A stretch of 64,000 bases of DNA from assembly GCF_023015865.1 (NCBI RefSeq), contig NZ_JALKBC010000004.1, positions 770-64,769 of the forward strand, given 5' to 3'. The stretch is from Arenibacter sp. F26102. GTDB taxonomy: Bacteria; Bacteroidota; Bacteroidia; Flavobacteriales; Flavobacteriaceae. Positions 17,763 through 26,106 of this stretch are shown here, piece after piece; position 1 is the first letter of the stretch, and each line of letters begins with the position of its first letter. Both the position numbers and the translations under genes were made by a program. The notes beneath the pieces are model-generated. The model did not search any database, was not told the origin of the DNA, and saw only the letters and a program-made list of their open reading frames with translations.

Positions 17763-18962
17763 ATGGGCAATAACAACCTAAGACTTTATTTTATTGATGC
17801 CATGAGAGCATGGGCAATCCTTATGATGTTGCAAGGACATTTTGTGGACGGATTGCTTGATAATGTATTTAGGGACAATTCCAATAGCGTATTTTCCGTA
17901 TGGAAATATTTCAGGGGCGTTACCGCACCAGTGTTCTTTACTGTATCCGGTTTTATATTTACCTACCTATTAATAAAAGGGAACGAAATTGGCTTTAAAA
18001 ACCCTAGAGTAAAAAAAGGGGGCAAGAGGGGCTTGCAATTGTTAGCTATTGGCTACTTGCTTAGATTAAACTTTTTTGGATTATTGAAAGGTCAGATTTA
18101 CGGTTCATTTTATCTAGTAGACGTTTTGCACTGTATTGGTCTTTCTATTTTGGGTATTATCGGAATTTATCTTCTTACGATTTCAAGAAATAAATACCTG
18201 TTCCCAGGATTGTTACTGGTAACTACCTTGGTTTTATTTGTGTTTGAGCCCAATTATAAACAATACGCCCACCATTACCTGCCAGAGTTATTGGCCAACT
18301 ACCTAACAAAGGCCAATGGATCCGTATTTACGATTATGCCTTGGTTTGGATATGCAACCATTGGAGCTTTTATGTCGGTATTGTTTACCAGGTTCAAGAA
18401 TTTCAAATATTTATATCCGACTGCCATAGCTAGTTTTACTATTGTTGGCTTCGGTCTTTTGTTTTATTCCTCAGGTTTCTTTTTAAAGTTATATAACTGG
18501 ACGGGAATGCTTATTTTTTCGAAGGTTTATTTCAATAACTATCTGTTTATAAGATTAGGGGATGTATCCTTGGTTTTTGCCGTATTCATGTTGTTTAGAA
18601 GATTTATGAGTAATAGTACAGTACTCAAAATAGGGCAAAGTACGCTCTCCATTTATGTGATTCATTATATTATATTGTATGGAAGCTTTACCGGTTTGGG
18701 ACTTTATTACTTCTTAAACCACAGCCTTTCCCCTACATTGGTAATTCCAGGTGCCCTTGCTTTTATGTTGGTAACTACGGTATTGGCCTTGCAATATGAA
18801 AGGAACAAAGTTTTTATAAAACTGCAATTGTCCACTGCTGTCAAGACGGTCCAATTAAAAGGAGAGTCCTGGTTAAGTGAAGAAGGTCAGCCCCTATTAA
18901 AAGCTTTTGTCTTAAAAACTAAGCTAACGTTGATACGCTTATTTAGATTGGTAAAAAATTAG
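17763..18962 (+). CDS. DUF1624/HGSNAT-like multi-pass membrane acetyltransferase
   Basis: A 399-residue integral membrane protein with about ten hydrophobic segments. The N-terminal block FIDAMRAWAILMMLQGHFVD and the following RGVTAPVFFTVSGF are characteristic of the heparan-alpha-glucosaminide N-acetyltransferase-like (DUF1624) family. These proteins resemble acyltransferases that move acetyl groups across a membrane to a sugar. The His in LQGHF is a plausible catalytic residue. It has its own promoter and no sugar-pathway neighbour, so the acceptor is unknown. Confidence 0.8.
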   Translation: MGNNNLRLYFIDAMRAWAILMMLQGHFVDGLLDNVFRDNSNSVFSVWKYFRGVTAPVFFTVSGFIFTYLLIKGNEIGFKNPRVKKGGKRGLQLLAIGYLLRLNFFGLLKGQIYGSFYLVDVLHCIGLSILGIIGIYLLTISRNKYLFPGLLLVTTLVLFVFEPNYKQYAHHYLPELLANYLTKANGSVFTIMPWFGYATIGAFMSVLFTRFKNFKYLYPTAIASFTIVGFGLLFYSSGFFLKLYNWTGMLIFSKVYFNNYLFIRLGDVSLVFAVFMLFRRFMSNSTVLKIGQSTLSIYVIHYIILYGSFTGLGLYYFLNHSLSPTLVIPGALAFMLVTTVLALQYERNKVFIKLQLSTAVKTVQLKGESWLSEEGQPLLKAFVLKTKLTLIRLFRLVKN

Positions 18963-19016
18963 TAGTACACTCTTTTTCCTAATTACCTTTCCCTTATTTT
19001 CGCATAAAAATTATAA

Positions 19017-19253
19017 ATGAGCGATACGAATAATAAATTTTCACCAATTGCGGTGGAATTGGAGAAGGATAAAAAATATAAGTGGTGTACTTGTAGCCAT
19101 AGTAGTGTTCAACCCTTTTGCGATGGTTCCCATAAGGCGGAAAACGCCACACCCCCTTTGGTCTTTATTGCAGAAGAGGATAAAAAGGCCCATCTGTGTA
19201 CTTGTAAACTTACCAAGAATCCACCTTTTTGTGATGGTACTCACAAATTGTAA
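19017..19253 (+). CDS. double CDGSH iron-sulfur domain protein
   Basis: A 78-residue protein made almost wholly of two CDGSH zinc-finger-like [2Fe-2S] motifs. Ligand sets are Cys24, Cys26, Cys35, His39 and Cys61, Cys63, Cys72, His76 (three Cys and one His each). It has no signal peptide or membrane segment, so it is probably a soluble cytoplasmic electron or cluster carrier. It starts 54 bases after the preceding membrane protein and ends before a strong shared terminator. Its partner cannot be told from context. Confidence 0.93.
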   Translation: MSDTNNKFSPIAVELEKDKKYKWCTCSHSSVQPFCDGSHKAENATPPLVFIAEEDKKAHLCTCKLTKNPPFCDGTHKL

Positions 19254-19301
19254 ATACAATTTGTATCCCGATAAATAATATTTAGGGAATTACTATAATA
19301 A

Positions 19302-19336
19302 AATAGCCCCGTTAGACACAATCTAACGGGGCTATT
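19302..19336. terminator. bidirectional terminator between CDGSH gene and lpdA
   Basis: A perfect 15-bp stem (19302-19316 with 19322-19336, core TAGCCCCGTTAGA) has a 5-base loop and A/T-rich ends on both sides. It sits between two convergent genes and can stop transcription from both. Confidence 0.9.
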
Positions 19337-19361
19337 ATTATCAAGTTGTTTAATTAATTAT

Positions 19362-20768
19362 TTAAACATGCAAAGCTCTATTGTCAGTAGCAGCTAAGGC
19401 TGCTTCTTTTACAGCCTCTGCAAAGGTCGGATGTGCATGGCTCATTCTGGAAATATCTTCGGCCGAAGCTCTGAATTCCATTGCAGTTACAGCTTCCGCA
19501 ATAAGATCTGCCATTCGGGCTCCGATCATATGGACTCCCAAGACTTCATCGGTCTCCTTATCGGCCAATATTTTCACAAAACCATCCAGATCCATACTGG
19601 CCCTAGCTCGTCCCAAGGCACGCATGGGAAACTGACCCACTTTATATTCAACTCCAGCTTCTTTTAGTTCTTCTTCCGTTTTTCCTACGGCGGCTACTTC
19701 AGGCCAGGTGTAAACCACACCCGGAATTAGGTTGTAATCTATATGTGGCTTTTGTCCGGCCAGTATTTCGGCAACGAAAGTTCCCTCCTCTTCTGCCTTG
19801 TGCGCCAGCATGGCACCTCTTACCACATCTCCAATAGCATAAATATTGGATACATTGGTCTGTAAATGTTCATTTACGGCAATGGTCCCGTTCTTTTCCA
19901 TTTTAACTCCGGAAGCTTCAATGTTCAGTCCATCCGTAAAAGGTCTTCTGCCTACTGAAACCAAACAATAGTCTCCAGTAAAGCTTATCGCTTCCCCTTT
20001 TTTGTTCTCGGCTTTTACAATTACTTCTTTGCCTTTGGCCTCGACAGATGTAACCTTATGTGATAAATTAAATTTCACCTTTTGCTTCTTCATTACTTTC
20101 AAAAGTTCTTTTGAAAGTGCTCCATCCATCCCAGGAATAATGCGGTCCATATATTCGATGACCGTTACCTCTGCACCAAGGCGCTTATATACCTGTCCCA
20201 ATTCCAATCCAATAACACCGCCCCCAATAACTATTAAATGTTTTGGTATTTCTTTGAGTTTTAAAGCTTCCGTTGAGGTTATGACACGCTTCTTGTCCAA
20301 TTTTATAAATGGTAGGCTCGATGGCTTGGATCCCGTGGCAATAATTATATTTTTAGCCTCAATGGTTTCAGTTTTACCATCGTTCTTTTTAATGTTGACA
20401 TGTGTTGCATCCTTGAAACTTCCCATGCCTTCATAAACATCAATTTTATTTTTATCCATTAGAAACTTAACCCCTGAACAAGTCTGATCAACAACCGACT
20501 GTTTCCTCGCAATCATTTTTTCAAGGTTAACCTTGATTTCACCCGGAATTTCAATTCCATGATCTTCAAAATGCTTAACGGCATCTTCATAATGGTGGGA
20601 AGAATCCAATAATGCTTTGGAAGGAATGCAACCTACGTTAAGGCAGGTTCCACCTAAGGTTGAATATTTTTCTATTATAGCAGTTTTCATTCCTAACTGG
20701 GCACAACGGATGGCTGCAACATATCCACCGGGACCTGAGCCTATTATGGCTACGTCGTATTGGGTCAT
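19362..20768 (-). CDS. lpdA: dihydrolipoyl dehydrogenase
   Basis: A 468-residue flavoprotein, the E3 subunit that reoxidises lipoamide in pyruvate, 2-oxoglutarate or branched-chain dehydrogenases and in glycine cleavage. Seen are the FAD-binding GSGPGG, the redox disulfide GGTCLNVGC (Cys42/Cys47), the NAD-binding GGGVIGLELG, the second FAD site IYAIGDV and the C-terminal HAHPTFAE with active-site His446 and Glu451. The length is standard. No E1/E2 gene is adjacent, so it is a free-standing copy. It has a good promoter at 20811-20840. Confidence 0.96.
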   Translation of the reverse strand: MTQYDVAIIGSGPGGYVAAIRCAQLGMKTAIIEKYSTLGGTCLNVGCIPSKALLDSSHHYEDAVKHFEDHGIEIPGEIKVNLEKMIARKQSVVDQTCSGVKFLMDKNKIDVYEGMGSFKDATHVNIKKNDGKTETIEAKNIIIATGSKPSSLPFIKLDKKRVITSTEALKLKEIPKHLIVIGGGVIGLELGQVYKRLGAEVTVIEYMDRIIPGMDGALSKELLKVMKKQKVKFNLSHKVTSVEAKGKEVIVKAENKKGEAISFTGDYCLVSVGRRPFTDGLNIEASGVKMEKNGTIAVNEHLQTNVSNIYAIGDVVRGAMLAHKAEEEGTFVAEILAGQKPHIDYNLIPGVVYTWPEVAAVGKTEEELKEAGVEYKVGQFPMRALGRARASMDLDGFVKILADKETDEVLGVHMIGARMADLIAEAVTAMEFRASAEDISRMSHAHPTFAEAVKEAALAATDNRALHV

Positions 20769-20810
20769 ATTATTATTGTATTGAAAAGATTAGTTTAATC
20801 ATTGTGAACA

Positions 20811-20840
20811 CAAAAATACAAATGTTTTGTTGTTGGACAA
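20811..20840 (-). promoter_or_regulatory. Bacteroidetes-type promoter of lpdA
   Basis: On the minus strand TTG (20840-20838) is followed after 19 bases by TATTTTTG (20818-20811), matching TTG-N19-TAnnTTTG. It lies about 43 bases upstream of the lpdA ATG. Confidence 0.7.
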
Positions 20841-20884
20841 CATTCATATTCCTTGGTATATGAACGTTTTATGGACAAATGTTA

Positions 20885-21343
20885 TTACATAAATACTTCT
20901 GTGGTACTTTTTACCTCATTGATCACGAATGAACTTTGGGTACTTCCAATATGATTTATGGCGGTAAGTTTAGTAATCATGAACTCCCTGTACTCTTCCA
21001 TGTTGGCCACATATATTTTTAGGATATAGTCGTAATCCCCGCTGGTGTGATAACATTCTGCTACCTCATTTAATTTGAGTATCTCCCGTTCAAACTGCAG
21101 AACATACTCTTTAATGTGTTGAACCAGTTTAATATGGCAAAGCACGGTAAAGGCCTTGTCTACCTTCTTTTTGTCTACCAGGGCTACATATTTGGTTATT
21201 ACCCCAAGCTTCTCCAATCTTTTTATGCGCTCGTAAATGGCGGTAACCGATAAATTTAATTGAAGGGCATACTCCTTAGTGGTCTTTTTGCTGTCCTTTT
21301 GTAGCAAACCCAGTAATTTTATGTCTATTTCGTCGAATTTCAT
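20885..21343 (-). CDS. Lrp/AsnC family transcriptional regulator
   Basis: A 152-residue regulator. The N-terminal helix-turn-helix reads DEIDIKLLGLLQKDSKKTTK and LSVTAIYERIKRLEKLGVI, and the C-terminal RAM effector domain has AECYHTSGDYDYILKIYV. Lrp/AsnC proteins sense amino acids and control their metabolism. It is divergent from the methionine gamma-lyase-type gene across a 156-base AT-rich gap, so that gene and the following transporter are its most likely targets, perhaps with sulfur amino acids as signal. The target assignment is inference from position. Confidence 0.93.
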   Translation of the reverse strand: MKFDEIDIKLLGLLQKDSKKTTKEYALQLNLSVTAIYERIKRLEKLGVITKYVALVDKKKVDKAFTVLCHIKLVQHIKEYVLQFEREILKLNEVAECYHTSGDYDYILKIYVANMEEYREFMITKLTAINHIGSTQSSFVINEVKSTTEVFM

Positions 21344-21401
21344 GGTGATTTATTTTCTTTGGCTCGGCTATATTTCTCTATCTCGCATAAAAATAAACTA
21401 A

Positions 21402-21417
21402 ATATATTATAATATAT
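21402..21417. promoter_or_regulatory. 16-bp palindrome, possible Lrp-type operator
   Basis: ATATATTATAATATAT is a perfect palindrome in the divergent gap between the Lrp gene and the PLP lyase gene. Its place suits an operator, but the AT-rich surroundings make chance palindromes likely. Confidence 0.3.
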
Positions 21418-21499
21418 AGATTTATAATCTACCTATCTATAAGTTGGTTGATTAATTACTATTATTCTTTTATTTTTATAGTAAAATAAATATTTAGTT

Positions 21500-22720
21500 A
21501 TGGATTTTAAGGCATCTGATGATTTACAGGATTTACAGTATTTTGGTGAATATGGAGGGGTCAATCCCTCTATATCCGACTCTTCTACCTATACTTTTTT
21601 ATCAGCAAAGACCATGTTCGATACCTTCGAGGGCAATACCGAAGGTTGTTATCTGTACAGTAGGCACTCCTCTCCTTCCAACCTTTATTTGGGAGAGGCA
21701 TTAGCTGCTTTGGAGGGTACTGAAACTGCCAATGTAACCGCCAGTGGTATGGGAGCTATTAGTGCGGTAATATTGCAGCTGTGCAATGCTGGGGACCATA
21801 TTGTGAGCAGCAGGACCATATACGGTGGCACTTACGCCCTAATGAAGAACTTTTTAAAGAAATTCAATATTACCACTTCCTTTGTGGATACGACAAAATT
21901 GGAGGAAGTGGCCATGGCCATTACCCCCAAAACACAAATGATCTATTGTGAGTCCGTTAGTAACCCCTTATTGGAAGTGGCCGATATTGAGGCCCTTTCC
22001 AAGTTGGCCAAAAAGCATAACATTCCCTTAGTGGTGGACAATACCTTTTCACCTTTATCTGTTTCTCCTGCCAAATTGGGGGCCGATATTGTTATTCACA
22101 GTTTAACGAAGTTTATTAATGGTACTAGCGATTGTGTGGCGGGAGTGGTTTGTGGTTCCAAAGATTTCTGTTTGGGATTAAAGGATGTGAATAATGGTGC
22201 AGGCATGTTATTGGGTAGCACATTGGATAGTTTAAGGGCTTCTTCCATCTTAAAGAATATGAGAACGCTGCATATAAGGATGAAAAAACATAGTGAAAAT
22301 GCCATGTACTTAGCCCAAAATTTTGAAAAGGACGGATTACGTGTGGCATATCCGGGGTTAAAATCGCATGCTGGGCATAGAGTTATGAAAAAACAATTTA
22401 ATCCGGAATATGGCTTTGGTGGATTAATGACTTTGGACGTAGGCTCCTTGGAAAATGCCAATGCCCTGATGGAATTAATGCAAAAGAAACATTTGGGATA
22501 TTTGGCAGTTAGTTTAGGCTTTTACAAAACCTTATTTAGTGCACCGGGAACCTCCACTTCTTCAGAAATTCCAATGGAAGAACAATTGGAGATGGGCTTG
22601 TCCAATGGTCTAATTCGGTTTTCAATAGGATTGGATGACCATATAGATAGGACATATAGGGCAATGAAAGACTGTTTGGTCCAATTGAAAATTTTAAAAA
22701 ATATAAAGGAAGGGGTCTAA
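21500..22720 (+). CDS. Cys/Met metabolism PLP-dependent enzyme, methionine gamma-lyase type
   Basis: A 406-residue trans-sulfuration-family enzyme. The PLP-binding lysine is Lys204 in IHSLTKFINGTSDC. Other family blocks are YSRHSSPSNLYLGEALAALEG, SGMGAIS, YCESVSNPLLEVADI and the C-terminal region with SSEIPMEEQ and LIRFSIGLDD. It would split methionine or a related amino acid into 2-oxobutanoate, ammonia and methanethiol, or act as a cystathionine lyase or synthase. The exact reaction is not fixed by sequence. It is divergent from an Lrp regulator and followed after 61 bases by an NhaC-type transporter, which together look like an amino-acid catabolism unit. Confidence 0.85.
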   Translation: MDFKASDDLQDLQYFGEYGGVNPSISDSSTYTFLSAKTMFDTFEGNTEGCYLYSRHSSPSNLYLGEALAALEGTETANVTASGMGAISAVILQLCNAGDHIVSSRTIYGGTYALMKNFLKKFNITTSFVDTTKLEEVAMAITPKTQMIYCESVSNPLLEVADIEALSKLAKKHNIPLVVDNTFSPLSVSPAKLGADIVIHSLTKFINGTSDCVAGVVCGSKDFCLGLKDVNNGAGMLLGSTLDSLRASSILKNMRTLHIRMKKHSENAMYLAQNFEKDGLRVAYPGLKSHAGHRVMKKQFNPEYGFGGLMTLDVGSLENANALMELMQKKHLGYLAVSLGFYKTLFSAPGTSTSSEIPMEEQLEMGLSNGLIRFSIGLDDHIDRTYRAMKDCLVQLKILKNIKEGV

Positions 22721-22781
22721 TATTGGGTTTGCAGAACAGATATCAAAATCGTAATATTACGAAGAAACAAATAGCTACTAG

Positions 22782-24257
22782 ATGCAAAACCTTAGCACTA
22801 ATCCCTCCGGACCTGAGAATGAACATATTGTAGAAAATAAGGAACTAAATATCTGGGAGGCCCTTATCCCAGTTGTTCTTTTAATGATGATGTTGGCCTA
22901 TAATATTTTCTATGCCGATGGAGAATGGTTCGGGGAATATTCCAATCAGATTATTTTATTGATCGGTGGTGGTATAAGTGCCATTGTGGGGTTTTTTAAT
23001 AAAACCTCTCTAAGAACTATGGGCATGGAAGTTCTGGAAAATTTAAAAAGTGTTCTCGTACCAATTATGATATTGTTTTTGGTAGGGGCCTTGGCAGGTA
23101 CTTGGTTGGTGAGTGGTGTTATTCCTGCCATGGTCTATTACGGACTTAAGGTTTTGAATCCCTCCATTTTTTTGCCAGCTTCTGTGGTAATTGCTGCGAT
23201 AATCTCCGTGGCCACTGGAAGTTCATGGACTACGTCCGCAACGGTGGGCATAGCACTAGTGGGTATTGGGACCGCATTGGGCATTGATCCCGGTATGATT
23301 GCCGGTGCGGTAATTTCAGGAGCTTATTTTGGGGACAAGATGTCCCCTTTAAGCGATACCACCAATTTGGCACCCGCCATGGCAGGGACTGACTTGTTTA
23401 CCCATATAAAATACATGACCATTACAACCGTGCCTACTATATTGATAACTTTGGTTGTGTTTACGGTAATTAGCTTCAATATAGAAACTTCTGGGAGTGC
23501 GGATGTAAGTGCACTATTGAACACAATTAATAGTACCTTTAATATAAGCCCGTATTTATTTATAGTGCCAGGAGTGGTAATAGCGCTTATACTTCTTAAA
23601 ACAAAGCCGCTGATTGCCTTGGGGACTGGGGTGGGATTGGCTGGGGTGTTTGCCCTATTTTTTCAAGCCGAAGTATTGAAAACCCTCTCAGATTCCAATG
23701 TAACCGCTATTTTTAATGCAATTTTTGTTGATACGGCCATAGTAACCGAAAACGAAAAATTGAACGAGCTGTTCAGTGCCGGTGGAATGCAAGGCATGCT
23801 TTGGACTATATTGCTTATTTGCTGTGCCATGGTATTTGGGGGTATAATGGACGGTATTGGGGCCTTGGCCCGAATTACCAAATCCTTACTATCCATTGCA
23901 GCATCCGTATTTGGTTTGTTTGCTAGTACAGTTATGAGCTGTATAGGGTTAAATGCCATTGCCAGTGATCAATACCTGGCAATTGTAATCCCTGGTAAAA
24001 TGTTCAAGAAGGCCTTTCAGGACAAGGGCTTGGCTCCTGAGAATTTGAGTCGGACTTTGGAAGATTCTGGTACCGTAACGTCTGTATTAATTCCATGGAA
24101 TACATGTGGGGCGTACCAATCGAGCGTATTGGGGGTCGGTGTTGCCGAATACTTTGTTTATGCCGTTTTTAATTGGTTAAGTCCTTTTATGACGCTGTTT
24201 TTCGCGGCACTACATCTCAAAATCAGACAGCTTAGGACATCTTCGGTAGCTGCTTGA
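22782..24257 (+). CDS. nhaC: NhaC family Na+/H+ antiporter
   Basis: A 491-residue multi-pass membrane protein with the core family block TGSSWTTSATVGIALVGIG, DPGMIAGAVISGAYFGDKMS and PLSDTTNLAPAMAGTD. A C-terminal repeat follows, with NAIASDQYLAIVIPGKMF and GTVTSVLIPWNTCGAYQ. Members exchange Na+ for H+; some exchange Na+ plus malate or other organic anions. Because it follows the PLP lyase within 61 bases, a role in moving an amino acid or its breakdown product is possible. That is inference; the family is clear. Confidence 0.9.
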   Translation: MQNLSTNPSGPENEHIVENKELNIWEALIPVVLLMMMLAYNIFYADGEWFGEYSNQIILLIGGGISAIVGFFNKTSLRTMGMEVLENLKSVLVPIMILFLVGALAGTWLVSGVIPAMVYYGLKVLNPSIFLPASVVIAAIISVATGSSWTTSATVGIALVGIGTALGIDPGMIAGAVISGAYFGDKMSPLSDTTNLAPAMAGTDLFTHIKYMTITTVPTILITLVVFTVISFNIETSGSADVSALLNTINSTFNISPYLFIVPGVVIALILLKTKPLIALGTGVGLAGVFALFFQAEVLKTLSDSNVTAIFNAIFVDTAIVTENEKLNELFSAGGMQGMLWTILLICCAMVFGGIMDGIGALARITKSLLSIAASVFGLFASTVMSCIGLNAIASDQYLAIVIPGKMFKKAFQDKGLAPENLSRTLEDSGTVTSVLIPWNTCGAYQSSVLGVGVAEYFVYAVFNWLSPFMTLFFAALHLKIRQLRTSSVAA

Positions 24258-24645
24258 TCAGAGGGTAATAGACAAAACATTATTCCTAAATTATTTGTAG
24301 TTATTGCTTTCGGAATTTTTCAACCAATTAACCGATCATCGAACTATTTTTAATCAGGTAATGAGTAAGCCTCTTTTTGCAAAATGGGTTATAGATCAAT
24401 AATTGATTTTTCTAAAAACTCGCTTCATTTTCAATAAAAACATATTTCCTATTTTTCACCCCTCGCCTTTGCTATATCGTGAAATTATACATTCTATTTT
24501 TTGCATCTTCGCAACTAAAATCGATAAAGGGCGTAGGTATATACAATAGTTATATAGGAATAAGTTTTTTAAATCCAGAATATGGTAATCCGCCTTATTT
24601 AGATGTAATTTTACATCAGAAATTAATAGTATAAAATTTATAAAT
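24258..24645. other. gene-free stretch upstream of the peroxiredoxin
   Basis: No gene is supported in these 388 bases. The only open frame of size is on the minus strand, runs into the peroxiredoxin coding region and looks like a shadow. The right end holds the palindrome at 24602-24617. No clear terminator for nhaC was seen. Confidence 0.5.
24602..24617. promoter_or_regulatory. inverted repeat GATGTAA-TT-TTACATC, candidate operator
   Basis: A perfect 7+2+7 inverted repeat ends 28 bases before the peroxiredoxin ATG. It overlaps TAATTTTA, which is one base off the TAnnTTTG promoter element, so a bound regulator would block or guide polymerase. The regulator is unknown. Confidence 0.4.
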
Positions 24646-25290
24646 ATGACTTTAGTAGGTAAAAAATTTCCAAATCTTAGCGTTAATGCAATGAACGATT
24701 TGGGCGATACTTTCAAATTGAATGTTTTGGAGGAAGCACAAAAAAATAACAAAAAAGTAATCTTGTTTTGGTATCCAAAAGACTTCACTTTTGTTTGCCC
24801 AACAGAATTGCATGCTTTTCAGGCTGCTTTGGGAGAATTTGAAAAAAGAAACACTTTGGTTATAGGTGCTTCCTGTGACACGGCCGAAGTTCATTTTGCT
24901 TGGTTGAGTACATCTAAGGATAATGGTGGAATTGAAGGCGTTACTTATCCCATCCTTGCGGACAGCAATAGAAACTTGGCTTCCACTTTAGGTATTTTGG
25001 ACATTACCAATGAGCAGTATAATGAGGAAACAGGTGTTATCATGGTAGATGGTGACAATGTAACTTACCGTGCCACTTATTTAATAGATGAAGAAGGTAC
25101 TGTATTCCATGAAGGGATTAATCATATGCCATTGGGTAGAAATGTAAATGAGTATTTGCGTTTGATCGATGCATATACACATGTTCAGGAAAAAGGAGAA
25201 GTTTGTCCTGCCAACTGGGAAGAGGGTAAAGACGCAATGACTGCTGACAGGAATGGTGTTGCCAGTTATTTGTCTGCACACGCAAACTAG
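24646..25290 (+). CDS. typical 2-Cys peroxiredoxin (AhpC/TSA family)
   Basis: A 214-residue peroxidase that reduces hydrogen peroxide and organic hydroperoxides. The peroxidatic Cys51 is in FTFVCPTELHAF and the resolving Cys187 in GEVCPANW. The segment PLGRNVNEYLRLIDA matches the family. It lacks a signal peptide, so it acts in the cytoplasm. It is followed by a strong terminator and then by a thioredoxin-like gene that could supply electrons. The upstream inverted repeat may control it. Confidence 0.93.
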   Translation: MTLVGKKFPNLSVNAMNDLGDTFKLNVLEEAQKNNKKVILFWYPKDFTFVCPTELHAFQAALGEFEKRNTLVIGASCDTAEVHFAWLSTSKDNGGIEGVTYPILADSNRNLASTLGILDITNEQYNEETGVIMVDGDNVTYRATYLIDEEGTVFHEGINHMPLGRNVNEYLRLIDAYTHVQEKGEVCPANWEEGKDAMTADRNGVASYLSAHAN

Positions 25291-25308
25291 GCTCAATACA
25301 TAAATATA

Positions 25309-25344
25309 GGGAGCCAATCGTTAAATAAAATTGGCTCCCTTTTT
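25309..25344 (+). terminator. rho-independent terminator after peroxiredoxin
   Basis: GGGAGCCAAT (25309-25318) pairs perfectly with ATTGGCTCCC (25330-25339), followed by five T. It starts 18 bases after the stop codon. Confidence 0.9.
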
Positions 25345-25364
25345 ATAAATTAAAATAAGAAATT

Positions 25365-25679
25365 ATGCTGCTTGAATTGGAAAATGATAATCTTAAAGAG
25401 ATTATTGATCAAAATAAAAATGTGGTAGTCCAATATTCTGCTACCTGGTGTGGCAATTGTAGAATAATGAAACCCAAATTTAAAAAAGAAGCGTCAGCGA
25501 ATGATGATATTACATTTGTTCTTGCCGATGCAGAAAAGTTCCCTGAATCCAGAAAATTGGCCAATGTGGACAATCTTCCAACTTTCGCCATTTTTAGTGA
25601 TGGTGAATTCAAGAATCAGGTACAGACTAATAAATATGATGTTTTAAAAGAATTGATAAGTGAAATTACCAGTAATTAA
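25365..25679 (+). CDS. thioredoxin-like protein
   Basis: A 104-residue thioredoxin-fold protein with the active site SATWCGNCRIM (Cys29 and Cys32) and the cis-proline region VDNLPTFAIF. The active-site dipeptide is GN rather than the GP of classical thioredoxin, so its redox potential may differ. It lacks an export signal. It lies between two peroxide-reducing enzymes and overlaps the next small gene by 20 bases, which suggests translational coupling. It probably reduces one of the neighbouring peroxidases; this is inference. Confidence 0.88.
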   Translation: MLLELENDNLKEIIDQNKNVVVQYSATWCGNCRIMKPKFKKEASANDDITFVLADAEKFPESRKLANVDNLPTFAIFSDGEFKNQVQTNKYDVLKELISEITSN

Positions 25680-25917
25680 ACACCTAACCGGTTTCATCGC
25701 GGAAAATGATGAGGACTATGTGTTGGAAACCATAGAAACGTTGGAATCCATAACCGAAGTTTCTTCATTAAAAGACGAGGAACTGGATGTTATTGGAGAA
25801 TTGATCTCCAATTTATATGGAGCCTTGGAGGTACAAAAATCCATTAAGGAAGGTAAGCCCCAAAAGGAGGCTTTGAACGAATTTATGCAAAGGGTCGTTG
25901 GTTCTATTGACAAATAG
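25660..25917 (+). CDS. small acidic protein, DUF6952-like
   Basis: An 85-residue acidic protein starting MKLPVIKHLTGF that overlaps the thioredoxin-like gene by 20 bases. It has mostly helical sequence (ENDEDYVLETIETLE, KDEELDVIGELISNLYGALE) and no cysteine, signal or membrane segment. I recognise it as a conserved flavobacterial protein that follows such thioredoxins, probably the family named DUF6952; the family number is from memory. Its function is unknown. The coupling suggests it works with the thioredoxin-like protein, perhaps as a partner or stabiliser. Confidence 0.75.
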   Translation: MKLPVIKHLTGFIAENDEDYVLETIETLESITEVSSLKDEELDVIGELISNLYGALEVQKSIKEGKPQKEALNEFMQRVVGSIDK

Positions 25918-25948
25918 ATGTAAAAGTAGCTATCAAACCAATTGCAGT

Positions 25949-25999
25949 AAATCCCTCTATTCCTCTGTGCAATTCATAGGATAGAGGGATTTTCTTTTT
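25949..25999 (+). terminator. rho-independent terminator after the small acidic protein
   Basis: A 12-bp perfect stem (25949-25960 with 25981-25992, core ATCCCTCTAT) with a 20-base loop is followed by a T-rich tail. It ends the thioredoxin/DUF6952-like transcript. Confidence 0.8.
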
Positions 26000-26106
26000 A
26001 TTTACGTCCTTTGGACGGGCTTTTTATTAACCTACTTTTTTATGCAATATTCCTAACATATCAATCATATATTTTTTATTTTCACCCAAAATTTAAAAAG
26101 AATAAC

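Noticed and set aside
24456..24788. Minus-strand open frame of 110 codons upstream of the peroxiredoxin
   Set aside because: Its first third is the reverse of the peroxiredoxin coding sequence and the rest is low-complexity; no start signal or family motif is seen.
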